Shown: one piece after another, positions 51,076 through 63,644 of the stretch
How positions within the stretch are numbered: position 1 is the first letter of the stretch
How the letters are laid out: each line of letters starts with the position of its first letter
Translations under genes and position numbers: made by a program
Notes under the pieces: generated by a model
Seen by the model: only the letters and a program-made list of their open reading frames with translations
What the model was told of the DNA's origin: nothing
The model's database searches: none
From: Prinia subflava
Taxonomy: Eukaryota; Chordata; Aves; Passeriformes; Cisticolidae
Direction of reading: 5' to 3'
DNA: 64,000 nt
Assembly: GCF_021018805.1 (NCBI RefSeq)
Contig: NC_086249.1
Span: 80,254,472-80,318,471, forward strand

Positions 51076-52019
51076 ACCCCTCGATACTACCAACAAGGCA
51101 CAGGAAGTGCAGAGTCTCAGTTAAATTCACACATAGGTGGAAAAGAGAATGATGAGCCCAGCTCTAGCCAGAGTCAAGCTGATGAAGTGTTCAGTACTGT
51201 GACTGACTTACCAAACCTTCTCAAAGAGATATCCCTTTTAAGCTGTGACCCTTCCCTTGCATCACAAAGAGGATAGGTGGTCCTCTGCCTGTTACACCCT
51301 CATTGTCCAAGATGTGCTCCATAATTACTTCAGATTGATTTATGTACAGGTAACAGATTACAACTCTGTAGCCACTTTTCCTTTTCTACTTCTCTTTAAT
51401 GTCTGAATGTTTCATACAGTATGTTTCCGATTTAATTTTTAAAAGTTACTGTTGCTCAAACTTTATAGAGCATTAGTCCATCATTTAGGTGCAAACTGCA
51501 GATTTATTCAGAAATGGCAGGCACAATGGCACCTTTCTTCAGTCTGTACAAAACTACAAGATATGACTCACGATTAAGTCATGGCTCATAGACATCAGAG
51601 AAATGCTCAAATGCCTTATCTTGTGCTCAGAAACGTGCTACAGTCATGGTGCTCAGCGCACCAGCAAGGTCATATACTTTGTAGCCAAACAAGAGTATTG
51701 CAGAGTGCCTGAAACAGCATCTATACCCTCTTTTCACTCTGGGAAATCAAAAGAGAGTCTTCCAATAGAGCATTGCCCTCCAGGCTATTGTATGCAGAGG
51801 GAAATCCAAAATAATGTACTTAGAGACATTGCATCTTTTAATTTGGCCATTAAATACTTCTTAAAGATATTGCCCAAAATCTGTTGTGTCTCAAAACCAT
51901 ATGTGGTTTAGATGCCCATGGGAATTCTGTGTAGGGGATGAATAAGTAAGAAGTGGAAATTTGACCCTTTATGGAGTAACAGAGTGCAGCAGAGATGAGT
52001 CAGCCTGTGAGGAACTGCT
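51076..52019. other. AT-rich stretch without a recognised gene
   Basis: Nothing recognisable. A 102-codon plus-strand frame at 51603-51911 has no domain. Confidence 0.5.
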
Positions 52020-52260
52020 ACAACTCTGCATTCAAGGTCACCATAATGAAATTACAGCGTGCATTTGAAGTAATCAGAAGGCCACTCCAATGTTCATTTG
52101 GCACAAGACAGTCTCTTATCAAAAGAATCAAACTCTGAGAGCCCAAAATAGAATTCTCACATTTCTGTGCAGCTTCAGCTTAATACCCTAAATTGCTCGT
52201 GATTGCCCCACAATGGCAATATAATCAAATAAATACAGTGTATCCTCTAATGTAATTGAT
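52020..52260. promoter_or_regulatory. Possible conserved noncoding element
   Basis: The segment contains TCAAGGTCA (52032-52040), an exact extended half site of the ERR/SF-1 type of nuclear receptor, close to ATAATGAAATTAC and AAGTAATCAG, in complex non-repetitive sequence ending in TAATGTAATTGATC. The regulatory call is inference; single motifs occur by chance. Confidence 0.18.
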
Positions 52261-55200
52261 CAAAAAAAGAAGTTCCATAACTCCTGCACTACAAGAGTAT
52301 CCAAGTACAAGGAGTATCTTCTGAACCTGGAGGTGACTTTGAGTCACTGCCATGGTGTCAAAAATAGAAAGGAAATTCATACTGCCTTGTAAATTAGAAA
52401 AGAAACAGTACAAAAAGTATAATGTCTGTGTATCTATGGAAGCCTTTTACCAAGCAATATCAATACACATCTAAGTGTATAGGGGCAGAAAATACATAAG
52501 TGGATGAGAATTTTTTTACAAAGAGGCAATTCGGCACAAAGTAACTTAAACCTAAATTTCTTTATTTCTCGTGGTGCAATGAGAACAATAGGAATTGTCA
52601 TACCCCTGTCACTGGTGGGGTGGGAGACAGAAAAGGCCTTGACACTATGAAATCCTGCTCAGTCATAGCTAAAACATCCTTTTCATTATCAACACTGCTT
52701 CCAGCAGGAATCCAAAACACAGCCCATTCATAGCTACTGTGGAGAAAAATAACTCTGCCCTAAAAAAAAACAACACACAAATATTTGAAAAGTAGTCCTC
52801 TCTAGAGATTTTTGTTTCTTTCCATTTACAGGAGTCAGAGCTTCCTTAGGTAGCGAAGAGACACAGAAAAAGCTGTACATCTAAAATGAGTACACTAGCT
52901 AATGAGCCTAGAGGTGTCCTGCACACATCAACTGACATAGCAGGGGCAGTGACTACAAAAAGTGCCTTCCTTGTGAAGGTTACTACTGAAAAGGCAAATT
53001 CCCTCTCCAAGGGAACATAAATTTAGTAATGTTTGACTTCTGGCTTCGGTAGGAATTCTGTGTGCAAATGTGGAAAGAATAAGATAATTGTTTCTTTAAA
53101 AAGTGATAATTTTTACTAAAGACTAGGTGGACTTAAGGTGTGTTTAAGCCTCAATTTAGCATTGCTTATCAAGTTGTTCCTCAGAATATATTTATGTAAG
53201 GAATTTGAGCTTTGGCCGTTTTTTAATGCATTAACGCAGCTTTGACTTTCCATGTTGGCACTTTATTTCAGCAAAGTGACACTTCATTTTCACTGATGTG
53301 TTTTTTTAAGGATAGCAATAAAACAAACAAACAATTTGGAGTTGGGCTTGAGTCACAAATGTGTATTGTGTCTCAAATACACTCCTGTGACTTTCTTGTC
53401 TGGAGAAGAGATGTCCTTGGGGGGAACCTAACAACAATTTTCCAATAGTTAAGAGAAGAGACAGAGCCAGGTTCTTTAATGAGGGAATGTGGGAGAACAA
53501 CTGACAGTAGTCTCTAATTGAAACAGAGGAAGATCCAAATGGTTATAAGGAAAAAAAATACAATGGCATTTCAAACTTTCAGTCACTACACAAGATACCA
53601 TGTTTGAATGCCCTAATGACAAAGAGGTCTTGAAACTCCCACATGAGAGGAGTTGTTTTCTGGCTCACCAGTACCTGAAAACCACATAGTCCCTCTCTCC
53701 GTCAGTGAAATTTCTTCTAGGAAGGTTCAAAATGCAACACAAGAATTTAGTATTATATTTATAAATGGGTTGTGCCTTTTTTTCTGCTAAGGAAAAAACT
53801 GTTTTTACAATAAAATTATTCCTCTTTGAAAGGGAAAATCCCATATAAAATAAAGTCTGCTCTGTGATCCAGGTAACTTGATGATAAAAATGCCTTCACG
53901 TCATGGGTAAATGTCTAAAGGAGAGCAGCAGACTTTCTGCTTCTTTTATTGATTTTGGGCTTTGCTGTGCTCTGTCCAGTTTGTACACAGAATCAGTTTT
54001 CCCTTAATCTTTCCTCTGTGCTAATCTAGTGGAAGACATTGTACAAATTAGAATTGAGATCCATAAGATTAAGATTCATAGTTATGGGCTTTGTCAGTGT
54101 CTTTAAGAAACTTAATAAAGCGGTGTACCTGTCAGATTGATGGACATTGTTCAGATAAGTTCAGCTTTTGAAGATACACCAGTCTAATTTCTCCAAGTGA
54201 AAACCACATGCTGCACAGAAGAAGAAGGGGAAACAGAAAAATAAATTAATATTCATAAATATTTCCAGAAGGAAAAAATTTGACTGTGAGAGGCCATTAC
54301 AGTAAGGGAAATTTATTTTCTATTCCGTCTCTTTTAAAAGTCCTCATAATTGAAAAATGCATTTCCTTTTTTGCTTTCTTTGTTTGTTTGGGTTTTTTTC
54401 CTAATATATTTCTCCCACTTACCTGCAAGCATACAATATTTCTTTTGTATTGCTTTACTGGCAGCAGAGAGTAAAGGAGGACAGATGGAGCACTCAGCAG
54501 TATCCCTCAGCACAGTTCATAGGAAGATTTGCTACCCCAAGACTGCACCAAAAGAGTGGAGTCATATCTTGGAGGTCCAGCATTCCAAAAGTAGGACTTT
54601 GACCTTTCCCATCTTCCACCCCTTTGGTAAGGAACAGTACAGAAAAAGTTGTCAAAGGTCTATGGAAAGATCCTTTACCACATGTGTAGCTGCCCCCTGC
54701 TTAACCAAGGTTTTGTTTTCCTCATGACAACCCCTTTGGTTCAGAAAGTTAAACACTGTAGGAAATGATCATACTAGGACTTATTATGAGCACTCAGAGA
54801 AAGGATTTAAGTCAGAAAAAGGGTTGAAAACAAAATTAACCATAGCTTGTGGGAAAAGGCATTTGTGGGTAAATGCATCAGTAATCATTTAACCACTCAC
54901 TTATATTAGTGTGTTCAGATGGCTGCTGCATTCAAAGCAATCAAAAGTTTTCACTGATTAGACTGTTTATCCACAGGTATCCAGAGCATTTTGTAAAGTC
55001 ATGAAGTAAAAAAACAAATGACACTGCGTTAGATAACCGGCTAACTAGATAACTTGCATTTTTGGGGCCAAGTGGTGAAGTTTCCAAATATTTTATACTT
55101 GTGTATTGCTTCATACATTATTTTGAAAAAACCATGCCTGTGACTCTCCACCTAGGGAGCCAGAAAACCTCATGGCTAAGAGTGTGAAAATTATCAATCA
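52261..55200. other. AT-rich stretch without a recognised gene
   Basis: No recognisable exon or RNA gene. A 125-codon plus-strand frame (54350-54727) begins with a hydrophobic stretch encoded by a T-rich run and continues without a domain; it is judged a chance frame. Confidence 0.5.
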
Positions 55201-55265
55201 TGCAGCTTGGTGGCTCTAGTTTTCTGCTTTATAAATCAGAAATAATAATACCACCATTCTTTTCT
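55201..55265 (+). mobile_element. Possible MIR-type SINE remnant
   Basis: The stretch GCTCTAGTTTTCTGCTTTAT then AAATCAGAAATAATAATACC resembles the well-known MIR block in which CTCAGTTTCCTCATCTGTAAAA is followed by a GATAATAATACC stretch. Only about 65 bases can be aligned by eye and the tRNA-like head is not evident. Confidence 0.3.
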
Positions 55266-56624
55266 GAAACATTTTAAATATTATGGATTTTATCTACAGG
55301 CCACTAATTCTAAAGTCATATATTGTAGCCTGGCCCCACTGAGGTCCATGGGAAGGTCTGTTTCAGAAAGGATATATTTTTTACTCACTGACTTGAACAG
55401 ATGAGGCCCTATTGCTAAGACAGAATTTAACAATTATTATTATTTTAAACTCTACTGGTATTTACTTGAAGCACAAAACAACTTGTCATGTCAATTCTGT
55501 CTCAGCAGGGGATAAGCATAGGCTTAACACCCGTAGTTGCTGGCAGAGTCTCAAGTTTCAGGTGGGTCTGTAGGTGAGTGTCTGTTGGTGCATCATATCG
55601 ATCACACATCTTAGAACAGATGTAAGAGGTAGCAGACAGTGTTTTCTTGAACAGACATATCAAAGCTGTATGCATGCAGTTGCTGCTGTTGCTAAACCCT
55701 CAGAAAACATCTCTTCTAGAAAGTTGTGCCACTGGTTTAATATCTTTTTAGACTGTGGTATCGTTTCAGCACCAGCATGTGGGAAAACTCAGCAATTAAA
55801 AGGATCTTGCATGATCACTGAATGGGTATTATTAGATTTTTGTATATCCACTGAGGTTTCAAAAAGTTCTGTGTTGTGCCACACAACTTCATTTTAGATG
55901 ACTGAAAGTACCCCATTCTGATATTAACACCATATGGCATCTAGCCACTCATCATAAATGAAGATGAGTTTGCCTCTGTCAGGGTAGAACAAATATAAAA
56001 AATGACATTGCTCACCATTTATCACCATGAGAAATTTTGTATTTGATAGAAACTATTTTGATAATGATTCATTGCATTAATTTAATAATTATTCCCTCTT
56101 CCTTTTATAAGAAGAAAATATCAGCTTTCTGGCAAGGAACAGAGAAATAATAAATTGGGGCAATAATTTGAATAAGAAGAACACACTAAAATCTTGGCCA
56201 ACATACCTAAGTCCAGATACCTACAACTGGATAAGGTCATATCCAACACCTCTGCAGAGCTACAGGTAGAACCTGCACTTCCTCTTTAGTCCATTGGCTC
56301 TTGGTAACAAATCATCAAGCTTGAAAATTAGGCCTTTTGTTATGCCAGTATCATCTCAGATATAAATGACTGGTTTTATGAATATGGCTATAGCATATTT
56401 CTTCTCCCTTCACTGGAAGACAAGATTTAAATTAAGAAATAGGTTAGAATTTGGCACAGTGCATAAATGTATTTTGAGTGCCAAAGAAGATTAAAGTGGG
56501 AGCAAAAATGGTTGAACCAGTTCAGGGAAGATTAATCCACTGAGAGATTTTAAACATAAACAGGCTTCAGACCAAGGAGTCCCATTATTACCTATGCTCA
56601 GAATGTGAAAGAGATACTACAAGA
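55266..56624. other. Unassigned AT-rich sequence with a possible old repeat
   Basis: CTGGCCCCACTGAGGTCCAT near 55330 followed by GGGAAGG resembles the motif CCCATTGAAGTCAATGGG found in ancient amniote repeats of reptiles and birds. Nothing else is recognised up to the CR1 piece. Confidence 0.35.
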
Positions 56625-57242
56625 ACCATAGAATCCTAGAATATTTTGAGTTGGAGAAGACCCAAAAGGATCCAACCCCTGGGCAGCCCCAGAAGTCACA
56701 CCACGTGTCTGGGAGCATTGTTCAAACACTTCTTGGGCTCTGTCAGCCTGTTGAAGTGTCCAAGCACCCTGTGGTGCAGAAACTTTTCCTGATATCCCAC
56801 CTAAACCTCCCCTGACTCAGCTTCATGCCTTTTCCTTGGGGTCACCAATCAGTGGTCACCACAGAGAAGACACCAGTGCCTTCCCCTGTACTTTCCCTCA
56901 TGGGGATATTGAAGACTGCAATGAGGTCTCCCCTCACTCTCCTCTTCCCCAAGCAGAACAGACCAAGTGCCCTCAGCTGCTCCTCTTATGCCTTCTCCTC
57001 AAGGCCCTTCACCATCTCTATTCCCCTCCTTTGGACACTCTAATACTTTAATGTCTTTTTTATTTTGTGGCACCCAAACCTGCCCCCAGCACTCAAGGAG
57101 AGCCTGCCCCAGCACAGAGCAGGGCAGGACAATCCCCTCCCTTGCCCAGCTGGCCATGCTGTCCCTGATGTCCCCAGGACAGGGTTGGCCCTCCTGGCTC
57201 CAAAGCACTGCTGGCTCATGTTCAACTTGACATCAACCAAGA
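56625..57242 (-). mobile_element. CR1 LINE 3' fragment
   Basis: The left edge ATAGAATCCTAGAATATTTT then GAGTTGGAGAAGACCC is the complement of the CR1 3' terminus. The 3' UTR and C-terminal ORF2 region follow on the minus strand. Typical blocks are CTGATATCCCACCTAAACCT, GATATTGAAGACTGCAATGA, GGTCTCCCCTCACTCTCCTC, TGCCCTCAGCTGCTCCTC, AAGGCCCTTCACCATCTC, TTTGGACACTCTAATACTTT, CCCAGCACTCAAGGAG and GCTCATGTTCAACTTGACAT. The copy is 5'-truncated at the position coding for the C-terminal domain and is not functional. Confidence 0.93.
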
Positions 57243-57639
57243 AAGCTTGATGTTTCTTATCACATTTTCCTAATCATTTCTGACTGAATGTAACGGTGGG
57301 GATTTAATAATGGGATATTTAGTGTGACCCAATTCTTTTACTCAGTCTTGAGATCAAGAGAGTAAAAAAAGGAAAAATGGCTAAACAAATGAAAGTGCTG
57401 GTAGTTGCAGCCTTCAGTGCTCAGTGACCTCCTCATGGCCCTGAACTTTGTCCTGATTTGTATGCACTATTTTTTTCATCTGAAATTTTGCAAAATGTTT
57501 CAGAATTAAATTCAATTACTTTAAAAGGATCAATAATGTTGTAAGACATCTCAGAGTGCAGAGTGTGCCTGAAATAAATTCTTAACTTCTGTTTTGGAGG
57601 GAAAGATATTTGGAATATGCTTGCATGTATGTTCAAAAA
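57243..57639. other. Unassigned AT-rich sequence
   Basis: Nothing recognisable between the CR1 piece and the AP-1-like cluster. Confidence 0.5.
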
Positions 57640-57860
57640 ATATTAAAGATGTCCCTGAATCAGATTAAGTGCTAGCTCTTTGGGTCCTAATATCTTGGCA
57701 GGCTGCCAGACAGCAATCTTAGTGATTGAGTCATTTTGTATGGGGAGACGTTCTTCAGATAATGCCCGAGTGAGTCATGAGGTCTAATTCCATTAAAAAG
57801 AGTCATGAGGCCCACAATCTTAATTACATTTATGCTACTAAGCAGAGGAATGCTTAATGG
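57640..57860. promoter_or_regulatory. Candidate regulatory element with repeated AP-1-like sites
   Basis: TGAGTCA occurs exactly at 57727-57733 and 57771-57777. The 11-base word GAGTCATGAGG occurs twice, at 57772-57782 and 57800-57810, 28 bases apart. CTAATTCCATTAAAAAG and CTTAATTACATT add homeodomain-type cores. The sequence is complex and not a known transposon. TGAGTCA is the recognition site of AP-1 and, when extended, of Maf/CNC factors. Function is inferred from clustering only. Confidence 0.3.
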
Positions 57861-59861
57861 AAAAGGATAAGAATAACTTATTTTAAGTCTCTTCCAATGG
57901 AATCAGAATAGAAGGAGCATTGCCCATATGTGAAATATGAATTTCTGCAGTCTTCCAGCTCTGAGCTGCATAAGAGCTGGAATGGTCACAATACCATTAG
58001 TGAGATTGGAAATGTGGGGTGTGGGGTGGAAGATGCTAGAAGTGATGGTCTGGTGCTTTCCAGAGACTGTAACCTCTGCCTATGTCACTCTGAATGAAAT
58101 TCTCTTAGCTAAGTTTGCATGACAAGATAAAACAGTTTAAAAATTGCTAAGTCTAGATAACAATAGACTCGGGCACCACTTCCATTACTCATCCAGGGCA
58201 GAATCCATTTTTTTCTGTGCTAATCAAAGACTAGCCTTGTTTTCTGTGTCAGCTGGATGTAACAGAGATGGGGCTTTACTCAGACAACATAAGAAAATAA
58301 AGATGTGTATGTTACATTGTTTTAAAAAGTAATTATTTTTAGAAGAGCTGGTTCATATTTTCACAGCTCCAGAACCCAAAAGCCCATGAGCTGAGCTCAC
58401 TGGGTGTGCCCCTGCAGCACAACTTTCAGTGACAGGCCAGCAAAAGGACTGCAACATTAATAGAAGCTTGAAAATTAGTGACATAGGGGACAAAGGTTCA
58501 GTTAACGTTTCCATTAGATATGCAGTGAATAGTTTAATCTCTGAACTCCTCAACTACAATGTTTAACATAATTACTTTACTGCATGTTTCTGCAACTAAT
58601 TAAAAATAGTCCTCATTAAAATCTGGTAAAACATGCTTAATTCACAACTTCATACCTGGTCTTGACTGAAAAGGTGGTTTAATGCTTTGACATAACTAAA
58701 TTGGTTGTAAGTTCCAGACTGCTGAAGCAAGCCTCCCATAACAAGATGATCTGTCTTCAAGTCATTTTTGTCTTGACAGTTGCAGACAATGATTTCATCA
58801 AGTCTAGCACCAAAATGCTCTATTTTCTTCTGAAACAAATCCTAGTCATCTAATCCCAGGGGGAAAAATAATATGAAAAGGTAGCACTTAAATCAGTGAA
58901 CTTAAAAAGGCTTCAACATTCAGTGTTTGTGTCAAAGCAATTAAATTCTAAAAAATCACAGCAAACAATGAAAGAGGTTGTTACTTTTGTCACTGATGTC
59001 ATCTGAAAAATCATCTTTAGTACCTTTAGTTTCTTCAAATCAGATTTAATTTCTTCATACCACTCTGGAAAGTATGCACAGATTCATATTTTATTGTCAT
59101 TCTGCCTCCTGGTATTGAGAAGAGAACCACACTGAGCCACAGGCATCTCATGTTGAGACTGTGAACAGAGAGGGGCAGGAGGAATGAGACTTCGGTCTGT
59201 TTGGTATCCCAAAGGATGTATACTCTAAAAGGATTTCCCTTGCAAAAGCCCTGCAGGATGATTTTCCTACCTTGCCAAGGACAGTCTGCAGTGGAGGCAG
59301 GTATGGAGCCTGTTTCTCTCAGCCTCACTTCCAGGTTTTAATACCATCTTTCTGATCCAGTCCTCGCACAATCACATTTTACTATTTGCGAAAAAAAACC
59401 TGTGGGATGTAGACACAAAATCAAATTAAATCACAGGTTATACAAATATCAACATAGATGTCTGTTTTTCTTCCAGAAATGAGTTATAACCCCTTCTTAC
59501 TATCTAAAAGCTTGTATCCAATATGCCTATAGAAACGAGACCAACATAAAAGCAAATAGTAATTCAAACTGCTGATGTCAAGAGGTCTCTCCTTCTATTG
59601 ATATTTCAAACCTTGATACTTATTTGTACAGCTGACTGAAACATAAACCTTTCCTAAGGATAACCAAATATCTCTCTTACCTCATGCAATTAATTACAGT
59701 TGTTGAAAAAACACTCACAGAAATAATTCGGAACATTTAACATTATGGTATTTCTTAAATTGTTGGACAAGACTTTTAGTTTTGTCTTTTCAGCTAGACA
59801 TTCTAGTAGAACAGAAAGGTCAGAAAGCCCTGCAAGAAAACACGAGTATATACAATCTAAA
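57861..59861. other. AT-rich stretch without a recognised gene
   Basis: No recognisable coding sequence. A 97-codon minus-strand frame (59035-59328) in slightly GC-richer sequence has no domain. The part 58480-58640 is complex, non-repetitive AT-rich sequence of the enhancer type but with no firm motif. Confidence 0.5.
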
Positions 59862-59904
59862 AATTGGTGGACTGTTTTTCCCACTTAAGAACAGTCCACC
59901 AATT
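59862..59904. repeat. Perfect 15-base inverted repeat with 13-base loop
   Basis: AATTGGTGGACTGTT (59862-59876) is the exact complement of AACAGTCCACCAATT (59890-59904). It is the longest perfect hairpin I found. The stem is shorter than a standard microRNA precursor stem, and the flanks do not extend the pairing. It could be the remnant of a small inverted-repeat transposon or a local inversion duplication. Confidence 0.85.
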
Positions 59905-62269
59905 CCACTTGTGAGCCACTGAACTCCAAAATGGTGCCAAAGTGGTGAGCTCTGTCACATTCCCCCACTATGACCTTTGCAGGACATCAGAAAAATGGCA
60001 GGAGACCTGCCACAAACACAGCCACAAAGTGCTTAAAAGCAAGGGAGAGGCAGCAGTTGAAAGTTTGTGAAAGCATCCTAAAAAAAACACAGTCCTAAAG
60101 CTGTGGTGCTATTTTGTTCTCTCCTCCAACACAGTGTTTGCTGAACAGTAACTCATCCTAATAAATTCATAAGATAAATGGTCATTGGTCAATCAAAGTA
60201 AAACCCAATCCTTCATGGCAACTCACAGGAAAAATGTAACAAGAATGTAAAGGGCTTAAAGATTAATAACAATTAAAAAATTAATTAAAAGGCTTGTAAG
60301 AAAAATCTCTCTAAGCAATCTTCATTTTGGTCTGCTCCAGCAAATTCATTTTTAAAACTAGCTATTAAAATATAAACTGCCCTGTGAAATATTTTCAGCA
60401 TTTCCTCACAGCCCCTTCTTGAATTTGTTCCAGCAGAGCTATTAGCAGTGATTGAAGGTGAGACAGAGAAGACAAAATTCTCCAGAGAACAAGGCTAGAG
60501 ACACCTTTCTGCCCTCAACCCATCAAGTATAATGAATGATAGGCACAGTGCATGACAGGGACTGAAATAGGAGACTGTGACAAAGACAGGCATCAGAATG
60601 CTTCAGAATAATTCATTCAGTTGCATTTGGCAGCAGCAGATCATAATATTTTTTGTGTAGCTACACTGTCAATGCAAAAAAATAAAACACGGAATGGCAT
60701 TTGCATGCTGATTCTGTTACAGTCAGAAAGAAAGGAATAGTTAATCACAATTGTTTACATTCTCCCTCCTGTTTCCTGCTGCCCATAAGCAGATGGAGCA
60801 GTATGGGACAGACACATGAGGCTGGCTGGGGAGCAAGGTGTAATGCTCCATGTGTCAATTACAGATACTTCTCTCTCCCTCACAGGATGGCCCATGCTAG
60901 AAAACCCCCCACATTTGTTCATCAGCTGTGTTTGGGGTCTGTAATTGTCCCTTTGCTGAAAGAAGAGTTGCAAATGTGGCATCACTGTTCGAGAGAGGAG
61001 AGGGAGCAGGGAGAAACTCAGAGAGAGATCCAGACCTGATTTGGAAATCAGAATTCAAGAAGATAAATTGCAATGCAGCCACCAGCCCACAGCTGCTATC
61101 ACATCACAGTGACTCTGTCTGTGCTTTACCTGCTGAAATCTGTGCACCCAGGACCCCAGTGCCTCTGTCCACACAGGCTCACAGGCAGCAGCTTGTCCCA
61201 GCCAGGCAGGGCTCCACTCAAGCAGCCTGTAGCCCAGTCTGAATTCTAGAAAACTGTGTCAGATGCTTGCTAGAGGATTTCTGCCATGTGCTGCCACAGG
61301 GGGTGGTGGGGGCAGACAGTATTGTGTGTTACAAAGAAATGAGATCCAAAAATGGACCCTGAGAGCAGGGATACTCTCCAGCACCCCTAACACAGGCCAC
61401 TGTGGACAGCTAGGAGCCTGGGGAGATGGAATTATGAGAGATCAAGCTCACAGCCCAAGCCCTTGGCCACATGATTCCTATAAAACCCAACAGGACATTT
61501 CCTGTGTTCTTCAGGTTCTTCTCCATCTCTGATGGATTTGAGCTAAAAAGTACACATCAAAAATACCAATTTCATGACACCCAGTGCAGAAACCACACAA
61601 ATTGCTTGCAGTCTTAGTAGCCAAAACGTTCACCTGGGATATAGAAGAATAAACTTATTCATTTATTCAATGACATAAACAGGTTCAAACTTTCATTCCC
61701 CACTCCTTGCTTGTCACTAACATAGAAGCCATTTCAGAACACAATTTTACCACTTCTCCTTTGGAAAAACCACCACAGAGATCAGAAACAAGAATTATGC
61801 TAAACAGAGCACTCATCCTGCTCTGAGGCTTATTTAGGCTTCTCTGATCTTATCATGAAGAGTCTTTATACACAAGGTACAAAATATTTTTATGGCAGGG
61901 CCTGGTACAGCCAATGGGTTATGTGGGGACTTTCCTTAAAGATGGAGGATGCAGTTTAGAATTCCCATCAGACAGGAGAGGGGACTGAAACTCCATCTAT
62001 CACATCACAGATGACTGTTGTAGTGGAGCTGGAGACAGGGATGGGATATACACATGCTGAGGATCATGTGCCAACAGCACCAAGTTCACTAGCCAATAAT
62101 ATAAATATATCTGTACTCCACAAAAGTTAATTAGAGTCCTCTAACTAAATTTAAATCCAACCTATCTACTTCAAACCAAGCTAGTCAAACTAGTATCTAT
62201 TAAGCCAAATCATCTATGCAGAAATAGTCCAGCTATATCTGTCATGGATGACTGCCCTGAACACTGAGC
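59905..62269. other. Unassigned sequence, partly GC-richer
   Basis: From 60760 to 61460 the composition is more balanced and frames of 75 to 112 codons occur on both strands, again without a recognisable domain. No transposon hallmark is seen. Confidence 0.45.
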
Positions 62270-62660
62270 TTATTGCTACCGAGGAGGAAACAGACTTCCT
62301 CTGGTAGGAAGCCATGATTCCCTGCTGTATTTGGAATAAAAATGAGCATGGCACTGACTCTCATGGGTTCTGTTCAAGGAGTCCCCAGTGGAGAAGGGCA
62401 TTTTCCTGAGGCAGAGGACAGACTGGTTCAGCAGGCTGCTTGCCAGGCTCCTCCGTGTGGGGTTATTCAGGATCCCCAACCCCTGCACAGAGGTGGTCAC
62501 TGTTCAAACTGAGGACCAATGACCATTTTAGGAGCTCAGCACCCAATGCTCCCCTAGGACATCCTTCCCAGTCCAAGCTGTGACCCCTGATGGCGACACC
62601 TAAAAATAAATCCTTCCTTCTGCACACTAACCCACTGACTGGGACAATCTGCAACCCCCT
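62270..62660. other. GC-rich block with AATAAA, possible LTR piece
   Basis: About 390 bases richer in G and C than the flanks. On the plus strand AATAAA (in CTAAAAATAAATCC, near 62600-62613) is followed by about 50 bases of C/T-rich sequence. This is a weak parallel to the block at 26590-27350 and to LTR R-U5 organisation. No TG...CA ends or target duplication were identified. Minus-strand frames of 60 to 75 codons have no domain. Confidence 0.25.
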
Positions 62661-63644
62661 TCCTTTGGTCTAAGCAAAAAGATAAATGATGGTGGATCAC
62701 AACAGGTAATTTATGAGCTTTTTTAACATGTTTGGTTCTGTCTAGCAATTCAAATTGTATTTCCTACACAGTTTGCTACCAAAAATGCACTAATTAATAT
62801 AAAATAATAGAACACAATCTCCTGAATGTGAAAATACAGCAAGTATGGCTTCACAATATATGCACACAAAAAGATTTGGATATTTGCTAAGCAAAAATAT
62901 CCCCAAACCATCAATAAATTAATGTGCATCAACAAAGCTAATTTCAATATATTACATGCTGTTACTGAAGAATAATAAAAAAAAAACAACCCAGCATGCC
63001 CGTGAAATACCTTTGGTTTTTAATATACCTACATGGGATGAAAGAAACACCTTCTAACAAATGCACATTTATCAGTAAATGCCACGGTTTACCTGTTACC
63101 AAATCTCACCACTGTCTTCTGCTGGAGACACAGTATGATTATCAGTAGGAGTTGGAGCTGAAGTACATCTGTAAGAAGAGACTATCTCTCTTGTATTAAT
63201 TGTTTCATTTAATTGGCCAAGGAAAACTTTAAATGGCACTACAAAAAAGCTGCTGCTAATGGCCATTTAGTTTGGAAATGCTCTACAGAGGCATCATTTC
63301 TACTTAAACATGGGGATTTTGCAAGGGGTTTGACTCAGGTCTCAGTGTGGATGGGAAAGTTCATCATGAGCTTTCCCCACACTGAAAGAAATGAATGAGA
63401 AAAGATGAGTGGTCACTCCACATTGTGTGATGAGTATTTGGACTTTTCAAGGCTACTTCAACCAGGAATTCCTTAGGTTCACGCACTAGTAAGAAAAGGC
63501 ATTCTTCAGACTTTTTAATTACCAGAAATTTGACACTTTATACACACTCAAAAAGGGAATTTGAAACCTTCATAGGATCCCACTGGAGCAGCAGACCCTG
63601 TACAAGTTCAAGGGAGTTTATCATTCTCACAGCAATGGTACTCC
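62661..63644. other. AT-rich stretch without a recognised gene
   Basis: Nothing recognisable apart from a short A-rich run near 62978-62988. Confidence 0.5.

Noticed and set aside
50678..51130. 150-codon minus-strand open frame
   Set aside because: No recognisable family, and another frame overlaps it on the opposite strand. It is explained by locally higher GC.
54350..54727. 125-codon frame with a hydrophobic N-terminal stretch resembling a signal peptide
   Set aside because: The hydrophobic part is encoded by a T-rich low-complexity run, and nothing recognisable follows.
59862..59904. MicroRNA precursor
   Set aside because: The stem is only 15 base pairs and the flanks do not pair; a precursor needs a stem of about 30 or more.
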